This document shows, in pieces, positions 58,601 through 64,000 of a stretch of DNA of 64,000 nt; the stretch's first letter is position 1; every line of letters begins with the position of its first letter. Source of the DNA: Imbricaverruca yamaguchii (taxonomy: Eukaryota; Arthropoda; Thecostraca; Neoverrucidae); the NCBI GenBank assembly GCA_034440575.1, contig JAOTOL010001172.1, forward strand, positions 1-64,000, given 5' to 3'. The notes beneath the pieces were generated by a model that searched no databases, was not told the DNA's origin, and worked only from the letters and a program-made list of their open reading frames with translations. The translations under genes and the position numbers were made by a program.

Positions 58601-59986
58601 CTTGGTGCATGTTGTCGAGATGGTGAGTCGGTGGGGCTTGGACTCTTGATCGTAAGGTCGCAGGTTCGAATCCCACAATCGGTGTGATTACCGAATTCAC
58701 CCGCAACTAATCGACTCGAGAAGTTAGCGATATTATATGGCCTGGCAGTCTAATGCGTCGTAAAAGTACCCAAGGTTCTTCTTAGGCATGACCATGGCCA
58801 TATGTACCAGGTGGGATCGTCCAGGCTTTTGCGTATCTGCACATGAGTGGGCGGATGACGTTATGGACGCTTCGCCATCGCCCGGCACTAACAGCTGATG
58901 GCACGCATTTTTAGCGGATGACGGCGTCCGTATCACATTGTGGGTCGTGAATTGTTTTTTTTTAACAGTAGGAACATAAGGTGCAGGTAAGTCCAATGTT
59001 ATGTTTCAAACTGCATTCCTACATTGAGAATGTAGGAAAATTCACTTTGTTTTGTAGTAAAATTGATCGTTTAATTCTCTGTCTGCTTGCCAAGAGCAGA
59101 AATTTTGTGTATGGGGAGGCGGGTGACAGGGGGACAGTGGTGTTGCTAAAACTTATCAGCGGATATGGTGGAGTGGATGCTAATGATTCGGAGGGGGAGG
59201 CTCAGGCGACACAGCTCCTCTTTTCTCTGCAGTTCATGTCGTGTTGCATACCTATTTAATATTTTGCCACATGATGTATTGGTCCTTGTAAAAGCGCACA
59301 AGCCGTTCTGGGATCTCATGGGTTAATATGGCGGCGAGTCTGGTCAAATGTTATGAAGAGCGCGTCAGGTGAGTCGTTCTGAAGGAGAATCTGATGAGAT
59401 TTGATGGAGGCAGTCCAATGAGGTGATATGGAGAGCGAATCTGGTGAGACCTGGGGGAGAGTCTGGTGAGATATTATAGGGGGAGGAGCAGCCTGATCAG
59501 ATGTTATGGAGAGCATGACTGGTGAGACGTTCTGGGGATGTGTCCCGATGATGTTATGGAGCAGAGTCCCGGCGACATGTTACGGAGCCGTGTGCCGGCC
59601 ACATGTCGTGACGCTGAGTCCCGGTTACATATTATTGTGCCGCATGTCGTAACATGCTATGGAGAGCTGGTGTTGTGAGACGCCGTTAGTTCCATCTCTC
59701 GCAGCACAGCTAGCGACACGCGCTCATCTCCGCTGCGCTCGCCAGAGACCGCGAGGAGCGCATCTCGGCTCTGCACGCGGCGCAGCAGGCCACCACAGAG
59801 GAGCTGCAGAAGCGGATCCAGCAGAAGCAGGAGGAGTCGGCGCGCCGCCACGAGGAGAACATCGTGCACATCCGGCAGCGGGCGCTGGAGCTGAGCGTGC
59901 GCAGTGCGGCCGCTGGCGGCGACGACACGGCTGGCCAGCTGATGCCCTACGACACCAAGAAGATGTGCACCCTCTGCAGTCTGCTG
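40268..59986 (+). CDS. SCAPER: SCAPER orthologue, 14 coding exons, 3' end beyond window
   Basis: S-phase cyclin A-associated protein in the ER. In mammals it binds cyclin A/CDK2, is linked to the ER and cilia, and bridges TTC5 to CCR4-NOT in tubulin mRNA autoregulation. Conserved blocks appear in family order: an N-terminal EGR-ARNL motif; the SCAPER N-terminal domain (ARYWSFLFENLRRAVDEIYQ, then a DFRNLIEWL helix); SWADRV; GGGWETVKGR; an acidic EE helix; MHEKLSSPSRKKTLSE; EKAKEIAFINELEANNKRHE; a long charged coiled coil; and the first half of a C2H2 zinc finger (KKMCTLCSLL). Fourteen exons with matching phases give 1300 codons, against roughly 800 to the same point in human. The excess is Ala/Pro/Arg-rich and repeat-coded sequence in exons 1, 4, 5, 6, 8 and 9. 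The exon with the rest of the finger was not found before 64000. Confidence 0.93.
41496..41749 (+). CDS. SCAPER: SCAPER exon 2: SCAPER N-terminal domain
   Basis: Acceptor GTCCGGCAG was chosen because it restores phase 1 and keeps the frame open. After a basic Arg/Pro-rich lead it encodes AKDLHARYWSFLFENLRRAV and continues DEIYQTCETDDSALECK, nearly identical to the vertebrate domain. Donor AAG/GTAGAC, phase 0. Confidence 0.88.
42110..42256 (+). CDS. SCAPER: SCAPER exon 3
   Basis: 49 codons from ETIMILERCTQDFRNLIEWL to SVAWEIRKTSPGK. It continues the SCAPER N-terminal domain; vertebrates have DFxALIDWIQ and SLAWEVKKMSPG. Acceptor CTACTACAG, donor AAG/GTTAGT, both phase 0. Confidence 0.92.
42545..42748 (-). 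mobile_element. SINE-3 (tRNA-derived)
   Basis: Minus strand. tRNA-like head with D-stem GCTC/GAGC and B-box GGTTCGATTCC. The anticodon arm has collapsed into a TCTGGA/TCCAGA palindrome, so it is not a working tRNA. It has a body, then AAGTGCGTCGTGAAGCTAC near the 3' end. Possible 13-bp target duplications with two mismatches flank it (CCATCNNGACGA). It lies in SCAPER intron 3. Confidence 0.75.
42847..43012 (+). repeat. 83-bp tandem duplication spanning the exon 4 acceptor
   Basis: CTGCCACTGGTGCTGGTCGTC at 42847 and CTGCCCCTGGTGCTGGTCGAC at 42930 are 83 bp apart. The preceding CCGTCCTGAATATGGCCC and GTCCTGCACACGGCCC are likewise duplicated. The downstream copy is the true exon 4 start; the upstream copy also sits after an AG. 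Confidence 0.8.
42930..43328 (+). CDS. SCAPER: SCAPER exon 4 (lineage-specific, low complexity)
   Basis: 133 codons, phase 0 at both ends. Starts LPLVLVDKKLMSEQGRKQL, then a Thr/Ala/Glu-rich part and a long Arg/Ala/Pro/Val-rich part, ending RQGQ. Acceptor ATTCGGCAG, donor CAG/GTGAGA. No match to vertebrate SCAPER. Support comes from phase agreement on both sides and from the length being a multiple of three. All frames are open because of high GC, so this exon is less certain than its neighbours. Confidence 0.62.
44286..44444 (+). CDS. SCAPER: SCAPER exon 5 (lineage-specific)
   Basis: 53 codons, phase 0 at both ends, acceptor CCGTTACAG and donor ATG/GTGAGT. Arg/Pro/Ala-rich (GWRPERPAPVARRPAPEQRR). 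Its last 37 bases and donor form the first unit of a 67-bp tandem array, so the effective donor could vary. Confidence 0.6.
44408..44980 (+). repeat. 67-bp tandem array containing the exon 5 donor
   Basis: Units start with CAGCGCGTGYCAG at 44408, 44475, 44542, 44609, 44676, 44743, 44810 and 44898. The first six are exactly 67 bp; the seventh is 88 bp with a GGCCGGCCCAGAGGG insertion, which the eighth shares. Each unit repeats CCATG/GTgagt-type donor sequence (GTGAGT in units 1, 3, 4, 5; GTGGGT in 2, 6, 8; GTTTGT in 7). Each also has CACCACCAG at its end, which resembles an acceptor. Confidence 0.95.
45502..45665 (+). mobile_element. SINE-1 copy in SCAPER intron 5
   Basis: Head GAACGAGTAGTCTAGTGG, B-box-like GGGTGCGAGTCTC, core CGCCTGCGACCAATCTGCG, 3' hairpin and GTGTCGTAAAACCAGTAACC. 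Flanking ACCGTACGGGAAATC and ACCGTGCTGGGAAACC may be an eroded target duplication. Confidence 0.85.
45780..46240 (+). repeat. Degenerate GGGGCCTYCT-type tandem repeat
   Basis: Diverged units of about 25-35 bp with recurring TAGGGGCCTCCTA, GAGGCCTTCTTA and GGGCCTTCTATT. Intronic, non-coding. Confidence 0.45.
46623..46932 (+). CDS. SCAPER: SCAPER exon 6: SWADRV block
   Basis: Starts VRPGLQRSATVCTDRPPAPA after CGTTTCCAG. It contains SHSNSSLSSTASSSGHSWAD then RVRGIA, matching vertebrate SWADKV. An Ala-Pro-Ala repeat encoded by GCGCCAGCT units follows. Phase 0 in; donor GACG/GTCAGT, phase 1 out. Confidence 0.82.
47612..47852 (+). repeat. Three decayed tandem copies of the exon 7 acceptor region
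   Basis: Pseudo-exon starts at 47621, 47700 and 47775 precede the real one at 47853 (periods 79, 75 and 78). Each has a pyrimidine run and CAG, then ATGACGGCGGTGTCTG-like sequence and ACTGTCAACTGTCGGCC. Read in the exon 7 phase, the second and third copies meet TGA within six codons. Confidence 0.9.
47853..47941 (+). CDS. SCAPER: SCAPER exon 7: WETV block
   Basis: 89 nt. Completing the phase-1 codon from exon 6 gives DDGGGWETVKGRSRSR, matching vertebrate EGWETVQRGRPIRSRS. Acceptor TTTTTTTCTGTCCAG is strong; donor CAG/GTAAGG, phase 0. Confidence 0.9.
48466..49109 (+). CDS. SCAPER: SCAPER exon 8 with GHDKTA repeats
   Basis: Acceptor TTCCAGCAG, phase 0; donor CC/GTGAGT, phase 2. 214 codons, hydrophilic and Ser/Ala/Asp/Gln-rich. 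Codons at 48622-48813 are eight 24-bp units giving GHDKTAxP-like octapeptides. Vertebrate SCAPER is poorly conserved in this stretch. Other frames are also open because the 24-bp unit is a multiple of three; this frame was chosen by splice phase on both sides. Confidence 0.75.
48622..48813 (+). repeat. 24-bp coding minisatellite in SCAPER exon 8
   Basis: Eight units of GGCCACGACAAAACGGCCGY type, in frame, coding GHDKTA plus two variable residues. The outermost units are diverged. Confidence 0.92.
49845..50035 (+). mobile_element. SINE-2 (class II tRNA-like head)
   Basis: Head GGGAATGCCCGAGTGATTAAG resembles tRNA-Ser/Leu, with B-box-like GGTTCAACACTCG. Body CCCACCGGCGAAACAGCG and 3' motif AAAGTGCGTCGTGAGACATC. 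AGAGGGAT flanks both sides. In SCAPER intron 8. Confidence 0.8.
50845..51280 (+). CDS. SCAPER: SCAPER exon 9: acidic helix
   Basis: Starts LLQTPESSPRPVSPSAG after GCTGTGTTTCAG, the one acceptor that matches phase 2 of exon 8. The first half is Ser/Pro/Ala-rich with a PASRQAVSPASRRTASPA repeat. The end, DEEMVMAEEALQSAIVEERN then LEQQLAETEKCDIE, matches the vertebrate AEEEQLTREIEAEE region. Donor GAG/GTGGGT, phase 0. Confidence 0.88.
52040..52260 (+). repeat. Diverged tandem repeat, about 100-110 bp
   Basis: GTTCTTCAGGCAGCCT...GCTGTACCAAGCGCCAAG at 52091 and GTTCTTCAGGTGGCCT...GCTGTACCGAACGCCAAG at about 52191, each followed by TTATTNTTGGAG. Intronic. Confidence 0.7.
52575..52749 (+). mobile_element. 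SINE-2 copy with target duplication
   Basis: Head GGGGACGGCCGAGTCGTTAAG, class II tRNA-like, with GGGTTCGACACTAGC. Body GCCCACCGGCGAAACAGTG; 3' AAAGTGAGTCGTGAACCACC. Flanked by AAGGGAACGCCTAC (52561-52574) and AAGGGAACCCCTAC (52750-52763), one mismatch. Confidence 0.9.
52827..52988 (+). mobile_element. SINE-1 copy with perfect 14-bp TSD
   Basis: Perfect CCTGAATTGCTGCC at 52813-52826 and 52989-53002. Head GGGGACGAGTAAGTGAGG, B-box-like GGGTTCGAGTCTC, 3' hairpin, GTGTCGTAAAACCAATAACC and an AACCAACC tail. A recent insertion, in SCAPER intron 9. Confidence 0.95.
53574..53618 (+). mobile_element. SINE 3'-hairpin fragment
   Basis: GACCAACGCAGTCGATGCGCCC followed by GTACGCTCAAATAACCAACC; same layout as 34421-34475, with a partly degraded inner stem. 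Confidence 0.6.
53868..54025 (+). repeat. TGTTTAACCTGCGCAG-type repeats
   Basis: Four or five diverged units of about 40-45 bp, each with a pyrimidine-leaning TGTTTANCCTGCNCAG that resembles a splice acceptor. They lie 210 bp upstream of exon 10, whose acceptor is CTGCGCCAG. Confidence 0.6.
54238..54370 (+). CDS. SCAPER: SCAPER exon 10
   Basis: VDTETDGESTSVDTECEGDG aligns with the acidic stretch around IETDNDSD in vertebrates. Acceptor CTGCGCCAG, phase 0; donor GAGA/GTAAGT, phase 1. Confidence 0.87.
54733..54777 (+). mobile_element. SINE 3'-hairpin fragment ahead of (CAC)n
   Basis: Hairpin 54733-54765: GGGCG/CGCCC and GACTG/CAGTC. Then TAAAGCTCAAAGCC, and the tail becomes the CAC microsatellite. 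Confidence 0.7.
54777..55023 (+). repeat. (CCA)n then (CCAACA)n microsatellite
   Basis: About 155 bp of almost pure CCA followed by about 90 bp of the 6-bp variant CCAACA. Poly-His, poly-Val and poly-Gly open frames here are repeat artefacts. In SCAPER intron 10. Confidence 0.98.
55701..55927 (+). CDS. SCAPER: SCAPER exon 11: MHEKLSSPSRK block
   Basis: Acceptor GTGCCGCAG, phase 1; donor AAG/GTCGGT, phase 0. SLSWSDRMDMLEELEELSTR leads into GLQMHEKLSSPSRKKTLSE, almost identical to vertebrates, then a charged helix. It starts the long coiled-coil region. Confidence 0.96.
56474..56640 (+). repeat. 75-76-bp tandem copies spanning the exon 12 acceptor
   Basis: TGATGTACTGCGCTGG (56474), TGATGTACTGGCCGG (56550) and TGAAGTACGTCTGC (56625, inside exon 12) recur at 76 and 75 bp. 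Each later copy follows a CCACCCGCAG or GTCCACAG. Only the last joins the SCAPER frame. Confidence 0.85.
56620..56832 (+). CDS. SCAPER: SCAPER exon 12: coiled coil
   Basis: 71 codons, ITEVRLQKEQLMEQRRLVLE to EFLSQIQ, with EKAKEIAFINELEANNKRHE; the IAFINxLEAxNKRH string is the hallmark. Acceptor GTCCACAG, donor CAG/GTATGT, phase 0 at both ends. Confidence 0.97.
56976..57135 (+). mobile_element. SINE-1 copy with perfect 13-bp TSD
   Basis: CCTACCGTGTATA at 56963-56975 and 57136-57148. Head GGGGACGAGTGGTCTAGGGG, B-box-like GGGCTCGAGTCTC, GTGTCGTAAAACCAATAACC end. In SCAPER intron 12. Confidence 0.95.
57330..57500 (+). repeat. Diverged 45-50-bp repeats (GTATGACCCAGTGCATT type)
   Basis: Recurring TGACYCARTGYATTRCA and GGTGTTGCRT blocks. 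Intronic. A SINE hairpin fragment (GCAGTCGATGCGCCC) follows at 57511-57548. Confidence 0.5.
57998..58312 (+). repeat. Tandem array ending in the exon 13 acceptor
   Basis: Units of about 28-37 bp: CGACATGTGCTGATCCACAG then ACTGTGTGTGTAACA. About nine carry an intact CCACAG/AC junction. The final unit, CGACATGTGCTCGTCCACAG, is the exon 13 acceptor itself. A lone earlier unit is at about 57690. Confidence 0.93.
58313..58539 (+). CDS. SCAPER: SCAPER exon 13: coiled coil
   Basis: TQELRLVGIQEERQRRAEEK through LQEERLAKLEDLKQRRQERL to KQ-R. It aligns without gaps to the vertebrate coiled coil when the acceptor CCACAG/ACGCAG is used. A second in-frame acceptor 6 nt on (ACGCAG/GAG) would drop two residues. 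Donor CG/GTGAGT, phase 2. Confidence 0.97.
58613..58770 (+). mobile_element. SINE-4 (tRNA-derived)
   Basis: Head GTCGAGATGGTGAGTCGGTG with a perfect B-box GGTTCGAATCC (58663-58673), body ACTAATCGACTCGAGAAG, and end AATGCGTCGTAAAAGTACC. It differs from the other three heads but shares the GCGTCGTAAAA motif. In SCAPER intron 13. Confidence 0.75.
59330..59690 (+). repeat. Diverged 30-40-bp repeats (CTGGTGAGAYNTTATGGAG)
   Basis: Recurring TCTGGTGAGA, GTTATGGAGAGC and GACATGTTACGGAGC. Intronic, up to 55 bp before exon 14. Confidence 0.6.
59746..59986 (+). CDS. SCAPER: SCAPER exon 14: end of coiled coil, first half of zinc finger
   Basis: DREERISALHAAQQATTEEL then QKRIQQKQEESARRHEENI, an Ala/Gly insert, and PYDTKKMCTLCSLL. 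C-x2-C is the first zinc ligand pair of the C2H2 finger; the His pair must be on the next exon. Acceptor CTCGCCAG, donor CTG/GTGAGT, phase 0 out. Confidence 0.97.
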
Positions 59987-60756
59987 GTGAGTGGCCAGCA
60001 GGCGGCTCCCGGCAGCCACCTGTGATGTGCTGTGCTGTGGTGGAGGATAGGTGGCAGTTACTGCTAAGGCACTCCACAGTAAATTTTCCGAAACCGAAAA
60101 TTTTCAACCGAAAATTTTCGAATTTGCCGTCTGACCATTTTTTATTTTCTTGAAAAGTTGTGTACCGGGTGTTTCAAGGGCAAACAATTGGCTAAGTCAT
60201 GTACACTGGCCATGTTATCGATTTGATCCAACAGGGCCAGGGCATACCTGTTGTCATCTTTGTCCATGGCTTGGTCAAAATTATGTTGTAGTACGCCGGT
60301 GTAATGTCTATGGTGCTGTTGGATGAATCTTCCAATTATATAAAATTGTCGCTATTAATGGTGGCTACCCCTACGCCGCACAGGAACAAAAACAACTGAG
60401 TATTATTTCATGTCATGGGGCATGGCACGACGACTTGTACAGCGCAACGCGACGGTATTGGGGTCAAAGTCCAATGTCAATAACACTGCGGAGTGCGCCG
60501 TCGCGGAAGGGGAGCGCTCTGGTCTCTACCCCCCCCCCTTCATAGGTCGGCGTGTACGTTCGACAAACATGGGGTCTCGCCAGTGACCAATAGCATGCGC
60601 TGGAGACGCTGGAGACGCAAACAACGGATTTTTGACAGAGGCATTGCACCACCAACAGTCACTTGTCAGTGGGGAGAGCAGTGACGCCGTGTGAGGATTA
60701 GTCAGCTGACTTGTCGACAGTGTCGATAGACGTCCTTTGTTTAATAGACGGGTACA

Positions 60757-61182
60757 ATGCCTGCTCCTTTCTGCTGTGACCCGTATAAGCGGCATAAGAA
60801 GAAAGTGTATAAAGGTGTTAGATTGGCACCCAAAAATCTGGTCCAGATAGTCGATGATCCCCGGCTACGTGTTGACAGTTATCTGTGTGCTACTTGCCGA
60901 AAGCGTCTAACGAAGGATTCAGGCAGCCTACCAGAAGAGGAAAACAGTCCGGGCTGTCAAGACATTTCTCGCCGAGCAGCTTGTGACAAAGATCAAGTTT
61001 TTTATGTCACAAAAGAGGAAGTGCAAAAGGCTGAGCAGGACCTGAATGGCCGCTTCACCAAAGCCGTGACGATCAAGGGAACAAGAAAGCACCACAGGTT
61101 TTGCCCTGTGAGTCAGAAAATAATGCGGATCCACGTCCTCTCAGAAGACAAGACTGGCAAGCATGTCAAGGTGTTGAAGTGA
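60757..61182 (+). CDS. Uncharacterised 141-residue Cys-containing protein
   Basis: Intronless ATG-to-TGA frame, start context ACAATGC. Basic N-terminal half with FCCDPYKRHKKK and then LCATCRKRL, i.e. a Cys-Cys and a C-x2-C about 36 residues apart, possibly one zinc site. A middle part has NSPGCQDISRRAACDKD. The C-terminus is basic, ending KTGKHVKVLK. No family recognised with confidence; similar small Cys/basic modules occur at the N-termini of transposon-derived proteins, which would fit the flanking inverted repeats. AATAAA lies at 61398-61403, about 215 nt after the stop. It reads in the same direction as SCAPER and may sit inside its intron 14. Confidence 0.6.
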   Translation: MPAPFCCDPYKRHKKKVYKGVRLAPKNLVQIVDDPRLRVDSYLCATCRKRLTKDSGSLPEEENSPGCQDISRRAACDKDQVFYVTKEEVQKAEQDLNGRFTKAVTIKGTRKHHRFCPVSQKIMRIHVLSEDKTGKHVKVLK

Positions 61183-61264
61183 TATGTTGGTGCGCTGGTG
61201 TCGTGTTGTTGTATCGATAGGTATATGTATATGTCAATAGGCACCTGTAATTGTATCGGTGACC

Positions 61265-61277
61265 TGACCTCAGGTCA
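61265..61277. repeat. TGACCTCAGGTCA palindrome
   Basis: Two nuclear-receptor half-sites facing outward with a 1-bp spacer; exact copies at 2705-2717 and 16469-16481. GTGACCTAACTTGACC follows here. Confidence 0.5.
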
Positions 61278-61397
61278 CGTGACCTAACTTGACCCGTCGG
61301 GGTCATCCCACGTATCACTGTAACCGTCTCGATGTGACGAACACAATAGCACTGAGTTCAGCTGTTTAGCTGATTTAGGGATACAATTTTAGCCAGA

Positions 61398-61403
61398 AAT
61401 AAA
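61398..61403 (+). terminator. Poly(A) signal AATAAA
   Basis: First canonical signal after the 141-codon ORF at 60757-61182. Confidence 0.5.
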
Positions 61404-62950
61404 TTCGTTACCGCAGATCAAATGACTTTGAACACCTAAGGTCAATGTCACCTTATGACCTGATGGCAGTATAACAGGCACCAACCGACAAGTTTCGTCG
61501 TCGAGAGCCACTCTGGACCATTTCGAAACCGTATGCCAAATAGATGCGAAGTTATCGACGGACAGGGAGCCCAACCAGCGTTTTGTGTCAGCATTCCGAT
61601 GCCCAAAAGTACTTTTTACAGGTCGAACCCCACGTTTTTTGTGTATTTATTTGAAATGGCCTGAATGAGGCTCAAATCGGCATCAGACGAAAGTTATAAT
61701 TTCGGCAGCCAAAAGGTCAAGGTAACGCCGCAAATGATAGGTCACGAGGTCATGTGACGTAATAAATTGAAAATAATAATAAAAAATCCGAGATAACCAA
61801 GTTGTTCCTTGATTCATCCCAATTCAACCAAAAAAAGTTCAATGAAATAGCTCTCTTAGCCTCGGAGTTATGAGTCGTCAAAGTTAGGCCTACTCACTGA
61901 CCTTGGGAAATTTGCCAAGACTATCTTGGGAAATATTTTGGGGGGTTTCTTTTTGTCATGCATGAATTGTTCGCCCTTGAAAGCCCTGGTACACAACTTT
62001 TCAAGAAAATAAAAAATGGTCGGACGGCACCCACCAGCAGTGTCCTAAAGTTACTTCACCATTAACTGTGGATGAAGGAAGAAGTTGCTTGGGAATACTG
62101 AAATATTGGAAGAGAATAAAGGTTTGCCACTTAAGGATTAAAAAGCGGAATGCCTTTCGCTTCAGTCACATGCATTTTACATTATTTAGCAATTGTGTGC
62201 ATGACTGCGCAACATCATGTGGCAAAATGGTAAAAACCGAGAACGAGGATGAAATACCACAACTCCATTAACTGTGCATTTTCAGGCCACATGGTGAATT
62301 ATTTTACACTGCCCACCAGTTGAGTTACCATGGAATGATGCCTCCGCTGTGTTGTCGATGTGGCGAGGGATGTCGGCCGTCAGCTAGTGATGCTGACCTG
62401 GTTCATTGTGTGATGCTTCGTCTGTCTGGCTGCATATTCAGTTCGGATTCAATGGTGGTGCTCATGGTGGTTGGGTTTGTATTTTGATGAGTGGGTCCAC
62501 ATGGAACGACACCCAGTTGGGAATTCTCGGAGAGCCGGTCCTTCTGAATCTTTGAGCTGCGGTCAAAAGATGTGCAGAGATGTGCATCTCTGTACAATGT
62601 GTCCCCGCCTCCAGAAGGACTGTAGCTGACGGTCCCCCCGGATGCATTTGGATGCGCACTTATTATCACTTTCCGGATCGACTGAGAGGTCTACCGGTAT
62701 GGACTTCCTCTCTGAGTCAGCTGTGAGGTATTATTGTGCGGTATCGTACTGCAGTTCTTTTTGGCGTGCACCTGTATGACGGTCGTCTCCGGATCGGCTC
62801 TGGAATGTACCTGTATGGCAGTCATCCCAAAATGGTTGTGGGGTGTGCCTATGTGGCATTGCTCCCCAGATGGCTATGAGGTGTGCCTGTATGGCACTGC
62901 TCCTCAGATGACTGTGAGGTGTGCCTGTATGGCACTGCTCCTCAGATGGC

Positions 62951-63012
62951 GTGTGTGTGTGCGTGATTGTGGTTTTAGGGCGCATCGACCAATGTTGGTC
63001 ATGTAGCGCCCA
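62951..63012 (-). mobile_element. Hairpin-only SINE-like insertion with 13-bp TSD
   Basis: Inserted in the minisatellite between perfect CTCCTCAGATGGC copies (62938-62950 and 63013-63025). Hairpin 62978-63011, 34 nt, same stems as at 3428-3461, with a GT/AC-rich tail. Confidence 0.8.
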
Positions 63013-63166
63013 CTCCTCAGATGGCTGTGAGGTGTGCTCGCGTATGACACTGCTCCCTAGATGACGGCGAAGTGTGATCGTGTATGACACTGCTCCCTAG
63101 ATGACTAGGTGTGCCCGTGTATGACCCTGCTCCCTATATGACTGTGAGGTGCGACCGTGTATGACA

Positions 63167-63335
63167 GAACGAGTAGTCTATGGGTAAGTTGCTCGTTTCA
63201 CAATCGAAAGGTTGTGGATACGAGTCACATCCGTCGCTACTCTTCGCCCGCGACCAATCGGCGTGAGAGATTGGCGACGCTACATGACTCAGCGGTCGAT
63301 GTGTCGGAAAACCAAGAACCAACCAACCAACGACC
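63167..63335 (+). mobile_element. SINE-1 copy inside the minisatellite
   Basis: Head AGAACGAGTAGTCTATGGG, core CGCGACCAATCGGCGTGAGA, end GTGTCGGAAAACCAAGAACC and an AACCAACCAA tail. Flanks CGACCGTGTATGAC and CGACCTTGTATGAC are a 14-bp target duplication with one mismatch. Confidence 0.9.
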
Positions 63336-64000
63336 TTGTATGACACTGCTCCCTGGATGACTGTGAGGTGTGGCCGTGTATGACGCTGCTCCTTAGATGA
63401 CTGTGCGGTGTGTGCGTCTATGACACAGTTCCCTAGATGACTGTGAGGTGTGACCGTGTGTGACGCTGCTCCCTAGATGACTGTGAGGTGTGCCGTGTAT
63501 GACACTGTTCCCTAGATGACTGTGAGGTGTGACCGTGTGTGACGCTGCTCCCTAGATGACTGTGAGGTGTGCCCATGACGCTGCTCCCCAGATGACTGGA
63601 CTGTGAGGTGTGACCGTGTATGACGCTGCTCCCTAGATGACTGTGAGGTGTGCCCATGACGCTGCTCCCCAGATGACTGGACTGTGAGGTGTGACCGTGT
63701 ATGACGCTGCTCCCTAGATGACTGTGAGGTGTGCCCATGACGCTGCTCCCCAGATGACTGGACTGTGAGGTGTGACCGTGTGTGACACTGCTCCCTAGAT
63801 GACTGTGAGGTGTGACCGTGTATGACACTGCTCCCTAGATGACTGTGAGGTGTGACCGTGTATGACACTGCTCCCTAGATGACTGTGAGGTGTGCCCATG
63901 ACGCTGCTCCCCAGATGACTGGACTGTGAGGTGTGACCGTGTATGACGCTGCTCCCTAGATGACTGTGAGGTGTGCCCATGACGCTGCTCCCCAGATGAC

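Larger units (their letters stand above)
60127..62034. mobile_element. Unit bounded by 64-bp inverted repeats
   Basis: 60127-60190 and 61971-62034 are reverse complements with 5 mismatches in 64 (GCCGTCYGACCATTTTTTAT through AAGTTGTGTACC to AACAATT). The 1.78 kb between holds the 141-codon ORF and its poly(A) signal. No clear target-site duplication was seen at these boundaries, so the true ends may lie further out or this may be a foldback structure. Confidence 0.6.
62730..64000 (+). repeat. 40-bp minisatellite with 81-bp higher-order units
   Basis: Units of CTGCTCCYYAGATGACTGTG plus AGGTGTGACCGTGTATGACR. From 63571 the array is organised in 81-bp dimers marked by GCCCATGACGCTGCTCCCC at 63571, 63652, 63733, 63894 and 63975 (the 161-bp gap is a dimer plus two simple units). 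Two SINE-derived insertions interrupt it. It runs off the right edge. Confidence 0.95.

Overview
The window is nuclear DNA from an animal, most likely an arthropod, with a crustacean a reasonable guess. The evidence is spliceosomal introns, an animal alpha-tubulin, a SCAPER orthologue, CR1-type LINEs, tRNA-derived SINEs and very abundant tandem repeats. The species cannot be fixed from sequence alone. The two host genes are GC-rich at third codon positions and sit in AT-richer repeat-laden DNA.

Layout. 34-1600: decayed LINE on the minus strand. 1740-5200: no recognised gene; direct repeats, a tiny retroposed hairpin and a GC-rich patch. 5219-8784: alpha-tubulin gene on the plus strand, with its promoter, an ATG-only coding exon, a 1.7 kb intron and one long exon. 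8785-28300: no recognised gene; minisatellites, microsatellites, two inverted pairs of dispersed repeats and a MITE-like element in a tandem duplication. 28323-31517: CR1-like LINE on the minus strand with two nonsense codons. 31900-32235: a SINE nested inside another SINE. 35060-39135: a second CR1-like LINE on the plus strand, with a recognisable ORF1 esterase. 40268-59986: fourteen coding exons of SCAPER on the plus strand, 1300 codons with consistent splice phases; the gene runs off the right end. 60127-62034: a unit bounded by 64-bp inverted repeats that carries a 141-codon ORF. 62730-64000: a 40/81-bp minisatellite running off the window.

Gene links. Alpha-tubulin begins with the M-R-E-C signal read on nascent chains during tubulin mRNA autoregulation. 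In mammals SCAPER is the adaptor that joins the nascent-chain reader TTC5 to the CCR4-NOT deadenylase. Target gene and effector gene therefore lie about 31 kb apart on the same strand.

Most interesting signals. (1) Both LINEs keep a canonical -1 slippery heptamer, G GGA AAC, directly before the ORF1 stop, in the register that leads into ORF2. (2) At least five SCAPER splice sites lie inside tandem repeats that duplicate the splice site itself. (3) A covarying hairpin forms the SINE 3' end and also occurs alone as roughly 50-60 bp insertions with perfect target-site duplications. (4) SINEs with different tRNA-like heads share one 3' motif.
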